Shown here: positions 54,262 to 64,000 of the stretch, one piece after another
How the letters are laid out: the number at the start of each line of letters is the position of its first letter
Numbering within the stretch: position 1 is the stretch's first letter
Assembly: GCA_021030905.1 (NCBI GenBank)
Contig: JAGFMI010000022.1
Coordinates: forward strand, 1-64,000
Source: Pyrenula massariospora
Lineage: Eukaryota; Ascomycota; Eurotiomycetes; Pyrenulales; Pyrenulaceae
Length of the DNA: 64,000 nt
Direction of reading: 5' to 3'
The notes under the pieces: generated by a model
What the model saw: the letters and a program-made list of their open reading frames with translations, nothing else
What the model was told of the DNA's origin: nothing
Database searches by the model: none
Made by a program: the position numbers and the translations under genes

Positions 54262-55130
54262 TTAAGACATATCATGAAACATCACGCTTTCGGGAGGAAA
54301 TATGTTATCTAGAAAGTTATGCTCGGCGCTGTTCGAGAGCCCTTGCTCATTGATCGTGGTGATTGCACGTGTATCTCGCGTGTCGGCCAGATTGTATTTT
54401 GTCCGCAACTCGAAATACGATTTACAGAAGTAAATATGAGCTTCGTACATGTAACTATCCTTACCTAATCCCCTATTGGTAAGCTTGAACATCATGCCCA
54501 TAAAGTGTACTCACCCACCGCTGTCCAAGCGAACGTGTCTCCGTCGCATGTTTTCGGCACAACTTCCACAAGGGATTGAAACCTGCCCTTCGAATCATAT
54601 ACAGCCCAAGATATTTCCTCCCACCTTAGCTTTGCTACATTGTACGATATCGTGGCTTCACCACAATGTGCTGTGATCTTAAAAGGCGAAGACTTTTGTG
54701 TCAGGTTCACGATTCGCCGGAAGACATCTTAGAGGCTGTCAGTGATGGCTGGAGGATTATACGAATTCATAGCATCGCGGATTGCTAGGGATATAGAAAA
54801 GATTGATCGTACTTCGAGTCCAGGCACGCTGTCCACGTGGTACTTCGAGAAATAATACTCTATACATATTCTCATACGCTGGATTCCCTCTGTTCCAGTT
54901 GGTGACCGTTTCTAAATCAACATTTTAGGCTTGCCAGATGGTGAGCAACGGTGTAACTTACTACTCGCCATTACCTGTGCCACTTGAAAGTCATTGGCGA
55001 GCCAGCTCTGCTGTAATGGAGAGCATCCAGCGTATCTTCTTTGGTAGCCGTGAGGTAAAACAGTGAAAGAGGCCACCGCAGTACAAGCGGATACGGTTAA
55101 AACTAAGGTGAAATAGTAGCCCCAGAACAT
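54262..55130 (-). pseudogene. secreted M35 deuterolysin-like protein, probably degenerate
   Basis: Reading leftwards: signal peptide (FWGYYFTLVLTVSACTAVAS) and GCSPLQQSWLANDFQVAQ; a canonical intron (GTAAGT..TTTAG, 54964-54914) then VTNWNRGNPAYENMY; after a gap DVFRRIVNLTQ and ITAHCG; a further part IYFCKSYFELRTK; and SNSAEHNFLDNIF. The order Cys-Gln-rich start, aromatic middle, HCG, FC..YF, and Glu-His near the end recalls deuterolysin-like metallopeptidases. The zinc-binding HExxH is not there: the position reads FLDNIF. Exon joins in the middle (about 54880-54735) are not resolved. It is either a catalytically dead secreted relative or a pseudogene. Confidence 0.45.
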
Positions 55131-55906
55131 AACTTCGTAGACGTGTCTAAGACCGTGTTCTAAACGACAGTGCGTCTAACGAGACGGCTTTTTTGCGAGT
55201 GCTGCAATTACGTTCACTCTTGACATTTTACAAAAGAAGTTGTTTCAAAGTGAGAATAGCTAAGATCGTCATGAAGCAAATGTCACCATAGCGGACCGAT
55301 ACAGCGATCGCTCAGACCGAAGAGAAATTCTTGAACAAGTTTCAGCACTATTTGAGAACGGGAATAAGAAGTTGAGACTTAGACGGCCCAAATTTAGAAG
55401 CTGCAGACTTTCTCCAACCGCGTACCTACTATTGGTATCTTGCAAAAAGATTGGCGAGATGGTAGCCCACCAACAGCGACAATCTGTTGCAACTGATGCG
55501 CCATCGAATATGTTAAGCGCATGCGGTGAGCAGAAAGGAAGTTGTAAAGCAACAGATACTTTTTGACGGCTTTAGCAAGCCGCACTATCTAGGTCGCTTT
55601 GTTGCAAAAAAGGTTACCGGAAAGTCTCAGCGTTGCCCGCCAACAACGCGTTATCTCTATCGGGAAGCTCGAGGCGGTGATGATGAATAGAACAAGGAGC
55701 CATATACACAATAAGCGAAATGTTCGCTTTTTATTGTAGGCGCTCGATACAGTAAAAGGTCACGATGATTAAGTCAATGAGACAATGTTCCATCGAGTGT
55801 ATACAAAATTACGCCACTAATGAAAGCTGCAGTTCATCGACGTAACCGGTCGCTGCGTGCCAGCCAGTGGCAATTTGCAAGGTAGAGAGGCAGTATAATC
55901 GTGAGA
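55131..55906. other. intergenic, nothing seen
   Basis: No supported gene or repeat. Confidence 0.5.
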
Positions 55907-57775
55907 TCAAATGCAAGCTAGTTGCACAGCATGAAGAAGATTCGCGAGTATGAGGGTCCACAGGAGCGGGCCGCCTCCTGCTTCAGCAGGACCTCGGAGT
56001 ACCAGATAGATCGCTTTCCTTGAGCTAGAGAAAGTCAGAAACAGCAAGGCCGACCAGATTGTCAGCCAGTAGAGGTGCAGTATCCTCGTGTCTCCGAAAG
56101 CATAAGTATCAGATAGCTTTATCCTCCTCACGGCTTTTTGATAGCCCGGTACATACTTCGGACTTGGTGAATGCGCCTGGATATGCGTCGCTACTTCTGG
56201 ATTAATTTGATCGCTGCCTATTCTAGGAAAAATCAAATATCTGGATCGCCCAACAGTCCGAAAATACTGATAAAGATGAGCGAAAGAGTTGGCGGGAGTA
56301 CTTGAATGTGCACCTGGCTCGGATGAGTCAATTAGTTGCTTGAGCAGAGTCGACTCTGATATCCATAACAGCTTTTTTGAGACAGAAGCTTCTAATATGG
56401 CTGCTTTGACTGCGTCCTGCACAGATTTGTAGTAGACAAGAGATCGATAGAAGGATGGTGAGAGTACCCGGAGTGTCAAAATTTCGTGTCGCTTTTCACC
56501 ATTGCCCCCATCTTCGTATGGCCGAAAGGTGGCAGACACTGGAGAATTGACGGCCGCAACGTATTCGATGCTAACCTTTTGATTTGTATTTCTGCAGATT
56601 TCCTCCAGCCAGGAACGAAACCACAATTCGAGGATCTCTTCCTCGGACGTTGCACGCCTCCCAATGCTTGATTTAGTAACCTCTGGCCGGTAGAAGACTG
56701 TCAGGCACTTGGTCCAGAGCTTATGTGCCTCGCGAAGTATGCGCAGATTCGTGATTAAGCCTACCCACCACCAACTAAATACAAAAGATAAGCTTTGCAA
56801 GCGGCTCATCGAAGCAGCTACGGATGGATCGCCTGTTGAACAAACTCGAGCAACTAGCTTTGGCCGTCCATCCGCCGTCATGAGCGTAATGATACAGTCA
56901 ACTTTGGGAATCCGGCCTGAAGCAAACGGATCGGCCGCTCTTAGTGAATAGAAGCCGTCACGGTCATTGAAAGGCGAGACATGAAAGTCCTTCTCCCAGG
57001 TCTGAGAAAAGGTGACCTCGTCATTTGAAACTGCGGTGCTATCTTGACGGGAATCCGGCTTCAATAGATACATTCGGCGCTCATCAAAAGTATTGTTTAC
57101 CTCTAGTATCATAGCTGCGAGACTCCTGTTCCGACGATAGAGATACCAAAAGTTGACAGGATTGAACGAGAAACCAAGGAAGCGCGGGGCAGTCACCAAG
57201 TACGCATGGCCAAAGTCTTGTGGGTCCAAACCATTTGAGCGCAAAAAGGTCCAGAGCTTCCATGACAGTCCTTTGGGATCAGACCCTCGGGCAAGGTAGT
57301 CCTCTGCTTCCACACTGAACCAGGTACGCGTCCTGCGGCCCAAAGTCTTGTTCTCTGCCGAAAGTATTGATCCAGCGGAGCCTTTCCACCCTACCGGAAT
57401 ACCCACGAAAAGATAGGAATATGAAAAGGAATGTTTCTTGGGGAAAAGACGAGTATGGCTTGTTCGGCACGGAAAGACCATTGGTTGAGCCCATGATATC
57501 AATTGCTCTTCACGATTTCGTGCCGGAAATAGACATTGAAGTAGGAGTGGGAGCATCAAAACAGATGAGGCAAAAAGCGTAATTTCAACATTGAATGAAG
57601 AGATTATCCAAGTGTCGTGCAGCCAGTGCATAACATTTTTCCGATATCTGTAGACTGCGATGACACTGATGGCGAGTACATCTTGTGCAGCCGCCAGTGA
57701 ACGTGTGGCGAAGCGGTAGCACCAAGGCAGAAGCAAAGCTAGAGCCGTCAAACAGAGCTCATTGTACATATCCAC
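55907..57775 (-). CDS. DUF1365 family membrane-associated protein
   Basis: A single exon of 622 residues. N-terminal hydrophobic segments (ELCLTALALLLPWCYRF, VEITLFASSVLMLPLLLQCLF) lead into the DUF1365 domain: MVFPCRTSHTRLFPKKHSFSYSYLF in parts, LRSNGLDPQDFGHAYLVTAPRFLGFSFNPVNFWYLY region, LEVNNTFDERRMYLL, and FHVSPFNDRDGFYSL. C-terminal segments are again hydrophobic (LYWLTIWSALLFLTF, LWTLILANLLHAVQL). The domain occurs in bacteria and fungi, in bacteria often next to cyclopropane fatty-acid synthases, so a role in lipid metabolism is suspected. Function in fungi is unknown. It is divergent to MBF1, 517 bp apart. Confidence 0.9.
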   Translation of the reverse strand: MDMYNELCLTALALLLPWCYRFATRSLAAAQDVLAISVIAVYRYRKNVMHWLHDTWIISSFNVEITLFASSVLMLPLLLQCLFPARNREEQLISWAQPMVFPCRTSHTRLFPKKHSFSYSYLFVGIPVGWKGSAGSILSAENKTLGRRTRTWFSVEAEDYLARGSDPKGLSWKLWTFLRSNGLDPQDFGHAYLVTAPRFLGFSFNPVNFWYLYRRNRSLAAMILEVNNTFDERRMYLLKPDSRQDSTAVSNDEVTFSQTWEKDFHVSPFNDRDGFYSLRAADPFASGRIPKVDCIITLMTADGRPKLVARVCSTGDPSVAASMSRLQSLSFVFSWWWVGLITNLRILREAHKLWTKCLTVFYRPEVTKSSIGRRATSEEEILELWFRSWLEEICRNTNQKVSIEYVAAVNSPVSATFRPYEDGGNGEKRHEILTLRVLSPSFYRSLVYYKSVQDAVKAAILEASVSKKLLWISESTLLKQLIDSSEPGAHSSTPANSFAHLYQYFRTVGRSRYLIFPRIGSDQINPEVATHIQAHSPSPKYVPGYQKAVRRIKLSDTYAFGDTRILHLYWLTIWSALLFLTFSSSRKAIYLVLRGPAEAGGGPLLWTLILANLLHAVQLACI

Positions 57776-58292
57776 TTGTGGTAGTTATGGTACAGCGGAG
57801 GGGGTGAGATTCCAACAGGCCATCAACAAAGTTGCCGAATCACCCTGCCTCTGCAGTACGGTATCCTGGCTGTGACCCTCATGTGGATTGCGTGGGTGTA
57901 ACTCCAAAATAACATCTTCTTTACCTAGAAAAGCCGTGGTCATAAGAGTCTCAATTGGACCAGCAAAAGAGTAAGGTATCATTGATGTTCAGGATGGTGA
58001 GTTCATCTGCTGCTCGCACTTTGCCACTATTAGCCTGCTATGATCTGCGGGTGGGTTTGGCCCCCGCCAATGACTCAGGCCTTGCTGCCACTCAGCCTTG
58101 TCCTAGATGCTTCACCGTTGGACACTTCTTTAAATTCCCCCAGTCTTACAGAATTCCACCTCTTCAACTTCACGCTACGCCTTCCTCTATTGTCCTCATC
58201 TAATCCCACAACAGACTGCCTTCTCCGACTAAACTATCAACCTCTTTAGTACATTCTACGCAGCAGTCTACTCACCAACAATCACCCGCAAG
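57776..58292. promoter_or_regulatory. shared promoter region, DUF1365 / MBF1
   Basis: 517 bp between divergent start codons. The MBF1 side has a C/T-rich leader (CCTCTTCAACTTCACGC) without TATA. Confidence 0.6.
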
Positions 58293-58832
58293 ATGAGTGG
58301 CAATGATGACTGGGAGTCTGTCACCAAAATCGGCAGCAAGACTCGCACAGGCGGCGCCGGCGGTCCTCGCGAGACAGTCGTCAAAGGCAAATCCGCTTTA
58401 AACGCCGCTCAACGGCAAGGTGCTGTCATCGGAACCGAGAAGAAATTCGCCTCTGCCAACTCGGTAGGTCTCAGACGACTCCACTACTTCTCCCTTGACC
58501 ATTCTGACAATCCCCTTCAGGCCCAAAAGAACGTTGTCGAAGGCCAACACCTCACCAAAGTCGACCGCTCGGACGAGATCGTGAAACCCAAGACCATCGG
58601 CCTCGAAGTTGGCCAGGCCATCGTCAAGGCCCGCAACGCCGATGGCAAGAAATTGTCACAGAAAGAGCTCGCCACAAAGTGCAACACGACCGTCAGTGTG
58701 GTCCAGGACTTTGAGAGGGGAACCGCAACACCAGATCAGAAGGTGCTGGCGAATATGGAGAAAGTATTGAATGTAAAGCTGCGGGGCGCCGGGATCGGTG
58801 AGCCGAAGTTCAAGCCAAAGGAGAAGAAATAA
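58293..58832 (+). CDS. MBF1: multiprotein-bridging factor 1
   Basis: Exons 58293-58463 and 58521-58832 give 160 residues. The 57-nt intron (GTAGGT, CTGAC branch, TTCAG) is a multiple of three and free of stops, so the whole stretch is also open unspliced. I remove it because ASANS then joins [16 protein letters not shown] as in the family. The N-terminal MBF1 domain (DWESVTKIG) binds TBP and bZIP activators; the C-terminal Cro/C1-type helix-turn-helix (about residues 85-140; [20 protein letters not shown]) is well preserved. MBF1 is a transcriptional coactivator and limits ribosomal frameshifting at collided ribosomes. The basic C-terminus (KFKPKEKK) fits. Confidence 0.94.
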   Translation: MSGNDDWESVTKIGSKTRTGGAGGPRETVVKGKSALNAAQRQGAVIGTEKKFASANSVGLRRLHYFSLDHSDNPLQAQKNVVEGQHLTKVDRSDEIVKPKTIGLEVGQAIVKARNADGKKLSQKELATKCNTTVSVVQDFERGTATPDQKVLANMEKVLNVKLRGAGIGEPKFKPKEKK

Positions 58833-59071
58833 AGGGCCGGGAAAGGCGTTCGCAGGAGACATTAAATACCGAAACTAGAGCGATGCAAAGCGTGATAGCG
58901 AAATCTCAGGTATAGACAGGCTTCAAAGGACTTTTCTTGTCCGCACGAATTTTCTTTCCCCCGATCCATGTCTAGTTGATGCTTCTCGAGCTTTGTTTAA
59001 CAGGTCTCCTTTGCATACCCTTGCCAGAATGGCATCTGGGCTACATGCAACCTTTCAAGTCTACATTCCGT

Positions 59072-60833
59072 CTATAGCTTGGCCTGCGCGACTTCTGGCA
59101 TCCCGGCTTTCTCAAGATTAGCCTTGAATCTGCTCTCGATAGCAGACATAAATTCTCCGGTTGTCACCCAGTCCTTCCTTTCCCTCAGACCACAGCTCAG
59201 TGCCAGGTCCTTCGTCATCTTCCCGTCCAGATCAACTGTTTCGACCACAGCTTTCTCTAAATTCTCGGCCCATGTTACCACCTCATGTGTTTCGTCCAAT
59301 GACCCACGCTTTACAAGACCTCGGGTCCAGGCAAAAATCGACGCAATAGGGTTTGTCGATGTCTCGCGTCCCTTCTGATGTTCACGATAGTGACGCGTCA
59401 CCGTACCATGAGCTGCTTCAGACTCAAACGTCAAGCCGTCAGGTGTGATAAGTTGAGAGGTCATAAGACCGAGAGAGCCAAAGCCTTGCGCAATGATGTC
59501 GGACTGAACATCGCCGTCATAGTCTGGGTGCCATTAGCAAGCGAAGACTAGAATAGGTGGGCGGAAAACTTACTTTTCATGGCAATGATCATGCCACCAT
59601 CGCTCTTGATCATCTGGGCCACCATATCGTCTATCAGTCTGTGTTCGTACCAGATCTTTTTTGCGTCGAATTCTTTCTTATAGGTTGTCTCAAATATTTC
59701 CTGGAAGATGTCCTTGAATCTACCGTCGTATTTCTTCAAAATTGTGTTCTTCGTGCTCATATACATTGGAAGCTCCTTCTCTAGGGCCATTTTGAAGCTG
59801 GCATGGGCGAAGCCGCTTATAGATTCGTCTGTGTTGTACTGTGTCTGTGCCACGCCACCACCATTGAAATTAAACACTTCAATCTTTTCAGGCTGACGGC
59901 CCTTAGGTGTATAAACCAGCTCCAAAAGACCTGGCCCCGGTATAACTCTGTCTTTGGCCCGGTACTGGTCGCCGAAGGCATGACGCCCAATTATGATCGG
60001 TTTCTTCCAGCCTGGAACTAGGCGAGGTATGCGTGGGATCACGATAGGTTCTCGAAAAACAGTACCGCCACTATGTAGTGATGGTCAGCCGCAACGATTT
60101 AGGACGGTAGCCCGAAGTCGGCTCACAGTATATTGCGAATAGTGCCGTTGGGAGATAGCCACACTTCAAGATGTCAGAGAGAGCTATAAGCAGGTGCTAA
60201 TCCGCGCCTACTCTTCTTAAGATGAAATTCCTCCACCCGTGCTTCGTCTGGTGTGATGGTCGCACATTTGACCCCAACGGAGTATTTCTTGATAGCCTCT
60301 GCTGCCTCAATTGTGACTTGATCCTCTGTCTCATCTCTGTATGGCAGACCCTAATAACGTTAAATTTTGACGTTCCTCGTCTGCAGATTGACTTGTACCA
60401 GGTCATAGTATTTCAGATCAACGTCCAGATAGCTAGAGGAGTGTCAACAGAGCTCATAGCAAGGCAGCTGTAGTGATCACGAGCTCACGGGGATATAAAC
60501 TGAGTTCTCGTTAGCATCGGCAAATGAAGGGTTTGCTCGAGAAGCATACTTTATCCTTGATCTCTTGCCATATTATCCTCGTCATCTAAAGGCGATCAGA
60601 ACGCGTGCCCTCGATGGTCTTGTGAGCATTCCCACCTCGTCGCCATCCAGCTCAACGAGTGGATTCTTGACCTTGATTTTAGTCATTGCTTTGCTCGACG
60701 CCGTTCGTCTCTGGGGGCGCGAATGTCTCTGTATTACACGTGCGGGGGCAGAGTTCCTCGGAGTTAAGGACAAGCGCGCGACTCGTGTGTGAGCGCCAGC
60801 GCCCAGAGGGAAAAAGGATTTGAGGGCCGCCAT
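59072..60833 (-). CDS. idpA: NADP-dependent isocitrate dehydrogenase
   Basis: Eight exons: 60833-60636, 60585-60550, 60499-60489, 60432-60399, 60350-60212, 60163-60127, 60070-59574, 59523-59072; every phase agrees and the product has 467 residues. The third exon is only 11 nt. [47 protein letters not shown] and HGTVTRHY are all diagnostic. The enzyme turns isocitrate to 2-oxoglutarate and supplies NADPH. The first 48 residues are a basic mitochondrial presequence ([14 protein letters not shown]); a second Met at residue 50 (KAMTKIKV) would give a cytosolic form, and the C-terminal AKL is a peroxisomal PTS1. Multi-targeting by alternative starts is known for the Aspergillus homologue; here it is inferred. 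Confidence 0.96.
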
Positions 60834-61604
60834 GGTGGCGGTATTTGAACCTTGGTATCAGTCGCAGAAGTGCTTTTGGGGAATATTCTAAGAGCTTGAA
60901 CGGAATCTCCTGTTGTAGACAAACAACAGCTTGACCAAGACTGGAGAAGGGGACGCGGGGGAGATCTCAGGCTCATACGCGGGAGCAGTCGGCGGAATGG
61001 GAACCGAGCGCGGAAGGTCACATCGCCCCCCTGGCCGCCTAGAAGCGATCGCGCATGTCGCACAACCAAGCGCCCAGAAAACCAGGGGCATGTGGTGAAA
61101 CGACAGGAAGCAAGGTGCGTCCTCGGAGTGCTCAAGCAGGCATCGGACAGGCTGATCTCAAGACCAGCCTTGATAAATATGTCTTGGTTCTTCGCCTTCG
61201 AGACGTCTCACATTGTCGTTCTCATACCCTTTTCGTAGGTATGGCGAGTTTTCGAGCAGGGTTACATTACTACCAGAGAAGGATTAGGAACTCATTGGTG
61301 AATTGCATGACATTCATATGTATAGAGTTATCCAAAGCGCGGCAAGCCGGCCATACGCCTTAGAGAGACGACAGAACAAATGAGATTGGCGAATGCCACA
61401 CGCAATTATGCTCCGAGTTCCAGAGAAAAGGTCGCGCTCTCGTTGCGGAGACGCGAATCGAAAAGCCCTTCTTCCGTTCCATAAACGCCGAATGCCCGCG
61501 TATTTGGACACAAATCCCTTTGTCCGATGGTTTTTGAACACACTATGCCCCAAGCTTAGAGATAACCGGTTACAAGAAGTAGAAGAACGCGGCGTTGAGA
61601 GCGC
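60834..61604. other. intergenic, nothing seen
   Basis: Promoter side of the isocitrate dehydrogenase gene, GC-richer around 60940-61050. The + frame at 61055-61363 has no motif. Confidence 0.5.
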
Positions 61605-62460
61605 TTAGAAGATGCCGTTGACGATGTTGCTTCCGATCGTAGCACCTGCACCGAAGATCGCCGCATTTCCCATCTTTTTCCCGAATTTCTTTCCATTCTC
61701 TTCGAACTTGCTAGGTCGCTTGCCGTCCGCCGGAGCCAACGCGCTGTTAGATTGGCTAACCTCAAGAGGCATATTACCATAGCCGGAAGAATGGTTGGCC
61801 ACGGGGACCGGTCGCTTCTCTTCGACGACATTGACGTAGCTTCGAGGGAATATACCCTCTTGGCCAGTACGTTCGTTCCGACCGCGCCACCCTAGTGTAT
61901 GAACAGTCATTAATTGCACCTTTGAGGCAGAGGAAACCAAAGAAGTCACGAAATGATGAGAAAGGAAGCAACTAGAAGGAACATAATTCATACAATCATT
62001 GTTCATGTGCTCAGTCACCTGAACCCGGTCATTGGCCTGCAAGGCTAGATCGCCAGCATCGGTCGGGGTGTATGCATAGAGTGCGGTAACAATCGACAAC
62101 ACTTGTGGCCCATTATACGCCGGCGGTGGAGGGACTGGACTTGGTGCGGGCGCAAAGGATGCCTTCTCATTCAATTGTAGATTCGAGAACTGTGATGCTG
62201 GTGTCTGGACGTTGCCGCTCGGGACGGGTGACTGGATAGGAGCATGTAACGGAGTTTGGCTGGGGAGCTGAGAGAGGATGGACGACAGCTGTTGTGGAGA
62301 AATGACCGATGAATCTGCAAGAAATTCAAGCTCCTAGAAGATGTTAGCGATGCGAGTCCAACGGGTGTAAGAGATGGCGATGAGTCGGGAAGGGCAGAGT
62401 TACCGTTCGTATTGTGCGAAGAGCCCGGTTAGTCAGGGCAACGGAGGCCTCGTTGGCCAT
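61605..62460 (-). CDS. SH3-domain protein of the LSB1/PIN3 type
   Basis: Exons 62460-62404, 62333-61994 and 61891-61605; introns of 70 and 102 nt; 227 residues. The first two exons form a helical start (NRALRTIRTELEFLADSSVISPQQLSSIL, in parts). A Pro-rich linker follows (PAPSPVPPPPAYNG), then the SH3 domain: VTALYAYTPTDAGDLALQ, DRVQVTEHMNNDWW and GIFPRSYV. The second splice restores the double Trp of the SH3 core, which supports the model. The C-terminus has a conserved basic FGKKMGNAAIFGAGATIGSNIVNGIF end, cited in parts. LSB1/LSB2(PIN3) proteins bind the WASP homologue Las17 and restrain actin patches; they affect prion induction in yeast. Confidence 0.92.
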
Positions 62461-64000
62461 GGCGTGCCGCGCGTGTAAACAATGATCAGGCGTGTGGTAG
62501 CTGGCGAAACGTGTTGGAAGAGCCTGGTTCAGAAAAGACAGATCAAAGAAACGATGGAAAGTGGTAAGCACGGCGAACTGAGGTTGTCAGGTAGTTTCGG
62601 GTTGAGTGGAAGTGCTGGATCACCAGACGGGTTTAGTGCGGGAGGCTTTGTGGTGTTGAGGCGCAGGGTTGATACGGCCGGGAATAAGCGCCAGAGATGC
62701 TCATCAACCATTTATTACGAGGAGAGGCACGGAAGCTTCTTCTCCTCGCGTCGTTGGCCGCTTTTGGGCCGGGCTGACGAGCTACGGCAGGCTGGACGAT
62801 CCTCCTACGAAGACTGCTCATGCCCGTGTGAAACATCCCCTTCTCGTTGATCCAACGCTCTCAGACTCAGGCTAACCGAGTCGCCGATGGCACGGATCTC
62901 AGAATAGAAGCATCACAACAAACTAAATCTCCGCTCAGTCATCAGTCATTGTTCATCACATTGCTTTGAAGGTTGCCAAGCGGCCATCTATGAGTAAGGG
63001 GCATGCTTGACAGCTTACAGGTACCATACAAAAGACATCGCTTTTACTTACACTCCTCCAGAGCCGCTGGACAGCCCCAACGATCATTCCACTCCCGCCA
63101 GGACTTGCTACCTGCTCAGGGAATGCCTCTCAATAACCAGCCCACCGCTGTAGCTGTCAATCGCGAGCTACTTCCCTGATATTTCCCGCAGCTATAGTTG
63201 TAAAGTGACGCTCCCAGACGTGGCCCTTACTATGCAAGCAGCCCCAACAGCTTCCCAGATGAACGATCCACGGCTTTGGGACGTAGGCTTTAAGCAGCGA
63301 GCAGTGTCAACCGCCATAGCTGTAGATAAACTTCTGTCTGATTTTCAGCCCACAAACATATTGGAATCGTCAACATTATCCAAGCACGGACTCAGAGCCC
63401 GTAAGATAGTACGCACTAGACACCTATTGCAACAGAAGCAACCATTCCAGAGTAAGGCATAGAGCAAGAAAATCTCTAGACTTAACCAAGCATAAAGCCT
63501 CTATCAATGACCATAACGCTGAAGAAAGGCTGAAACAAGCCTTGATGCAAAATTGCTTGTCATAGATAATTGTCGATTGACGAGTGGATTGTGGACAGCG
63601 GGGGTTGCCGTCCCTATGTGCCCTCCAACCTTGGCAAGAGACTACCTATTTGACCCACGGTTGTTTACCTCCGCCCAAAGGACCGCAGAGACAACGTCTT
63701 GATCATCGGAAGAGTGGGCTGACAGCGTTTCTAGATCCATTCGACAATATTTCATAAGTTTATGTTTCATCTTAATAGCCCATCCCACTACCTATCATGC
63801 ACTTCAAAATCGATCGTGTCACCAACGACTAGAGCTTTGCTCTGTTGAGATGAAAAGAAAAGCCACGCCAAGATAATGGCTCATCAATAAATCAACGCGG
63901 CGATAATACTGATTACTAAAAGGTTCTCAAGTTAGTGGCGTCATTATATTGAAGCTCGACACATCAAGCCCAAATGAAGTCATTTTTCGCCGGCAAGACC
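62461..64000. other. right end of the window, nothing supported
   Basis: Promoter side of the SH3 gene, then 1.3 kb of spacer. The frame at 63205-63462 has no motif and no flanking exon. A gene beginning or ending beyond 64000 may reach in but cannot be judged. Confidence 0.4.

Noticed and set aside
63205-63462. 85-codon frame near the right end
   Set aside because: No motif, no neighbouring exon and no promoter-like signal.
1-64000. CRISPR arrays, bacterial-style operons, riboswitches
   Set aside because: The window is fungal nuclear DNA with spliced genes; no regularly spaced repeat array other than the telomere was found.

Overview
This window is a chromosome end from a filamentous ascomycete (Pezizomycotina). 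It opens with about 13 copies of the telomeric C-strand repeat CTAACC, so position 1 is at or very near the physical telomere. Genes carry short (45-100 nt) introns with GT..AG ends and CTGAC/CTAAC branch sites. The gene set is typical of filamentous ascomycetes: F-box and Zn-cluster proteins, GPI-anchored GH76, histidine acid phosphatase and BEM46. A Leotiomycete-like origin is my guess only.

Region 1 (1-18 kb) is subtelomeric and accessory. It holds telomere repeats, about 1.1 kb of extremely AT-rich DNA, a small secreted cysteine-containing protein (2928-3321), and a decayed DUF3435 tyrosine-recombinase gene of the Starship 'captain' family type (about 4790-8061, minus strand) that ends in zinc fingers and a well-preserved chromodomain. 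Next come a 227-bp MITE with long terminal inverted repeats (8675-8901), a short-chain dehydrogenase relic, a 2-oxoglutarate/Fe(II) oxygenase relic, an apparently intact FAD monooxygenase (11673-13074), a frame-broken conserved fungal gene (14664-16915) and a crystallin-like small protein (17556-17991). The most unusual thing I see is inside the DUF3435 gene: a segment of about 106 bp (5791-5896) continues the protein only when read on the opposite strand, which is the signature of a microinversion.

Region 2 (19-27 kb) is transitional: an F-box protein, an aldehyde dehydrogenase, a histidine acid phosphatase and a secreted But2-like protein, separated by gene-free stretches.

Region 3 (28-62.5 kb) is core chromosome with housekeeping genes: ATP11 (F1-ATPase assembly), a BEM46-type hydrolase, proteasome beta-1 (PRE3), a PHO80-like cyclin, an NF-X1/FAP1 zinc-finger protein, AIM24, a large membrane protein, eIF2-beta, a MIM2-like outer-membrane protein, a Zn-cluster protein, DFG5-type GH76, a DUF1365 protein, MBF1, NADP-isocitrate dehydrogenase and an LSB/PIN3-type SH3 protein. 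Several are divergent pairs sharing 0.35-0.5 kb promoters (BEM46/PRE3, eIF2-beta/MIM2, DUF1365/MBF1). NADP-ICDH carries both a mitochondrial presequence and a C-terminal AKL, which suggests multi-compartment targeting. The last 1.5 kb holds nothing I can support.

Exon boundaries were placed by eye from reading-frame continuity and splice consensus. Those with matching phases and a recognisable family on both sides are reliable; the rest are flagged.
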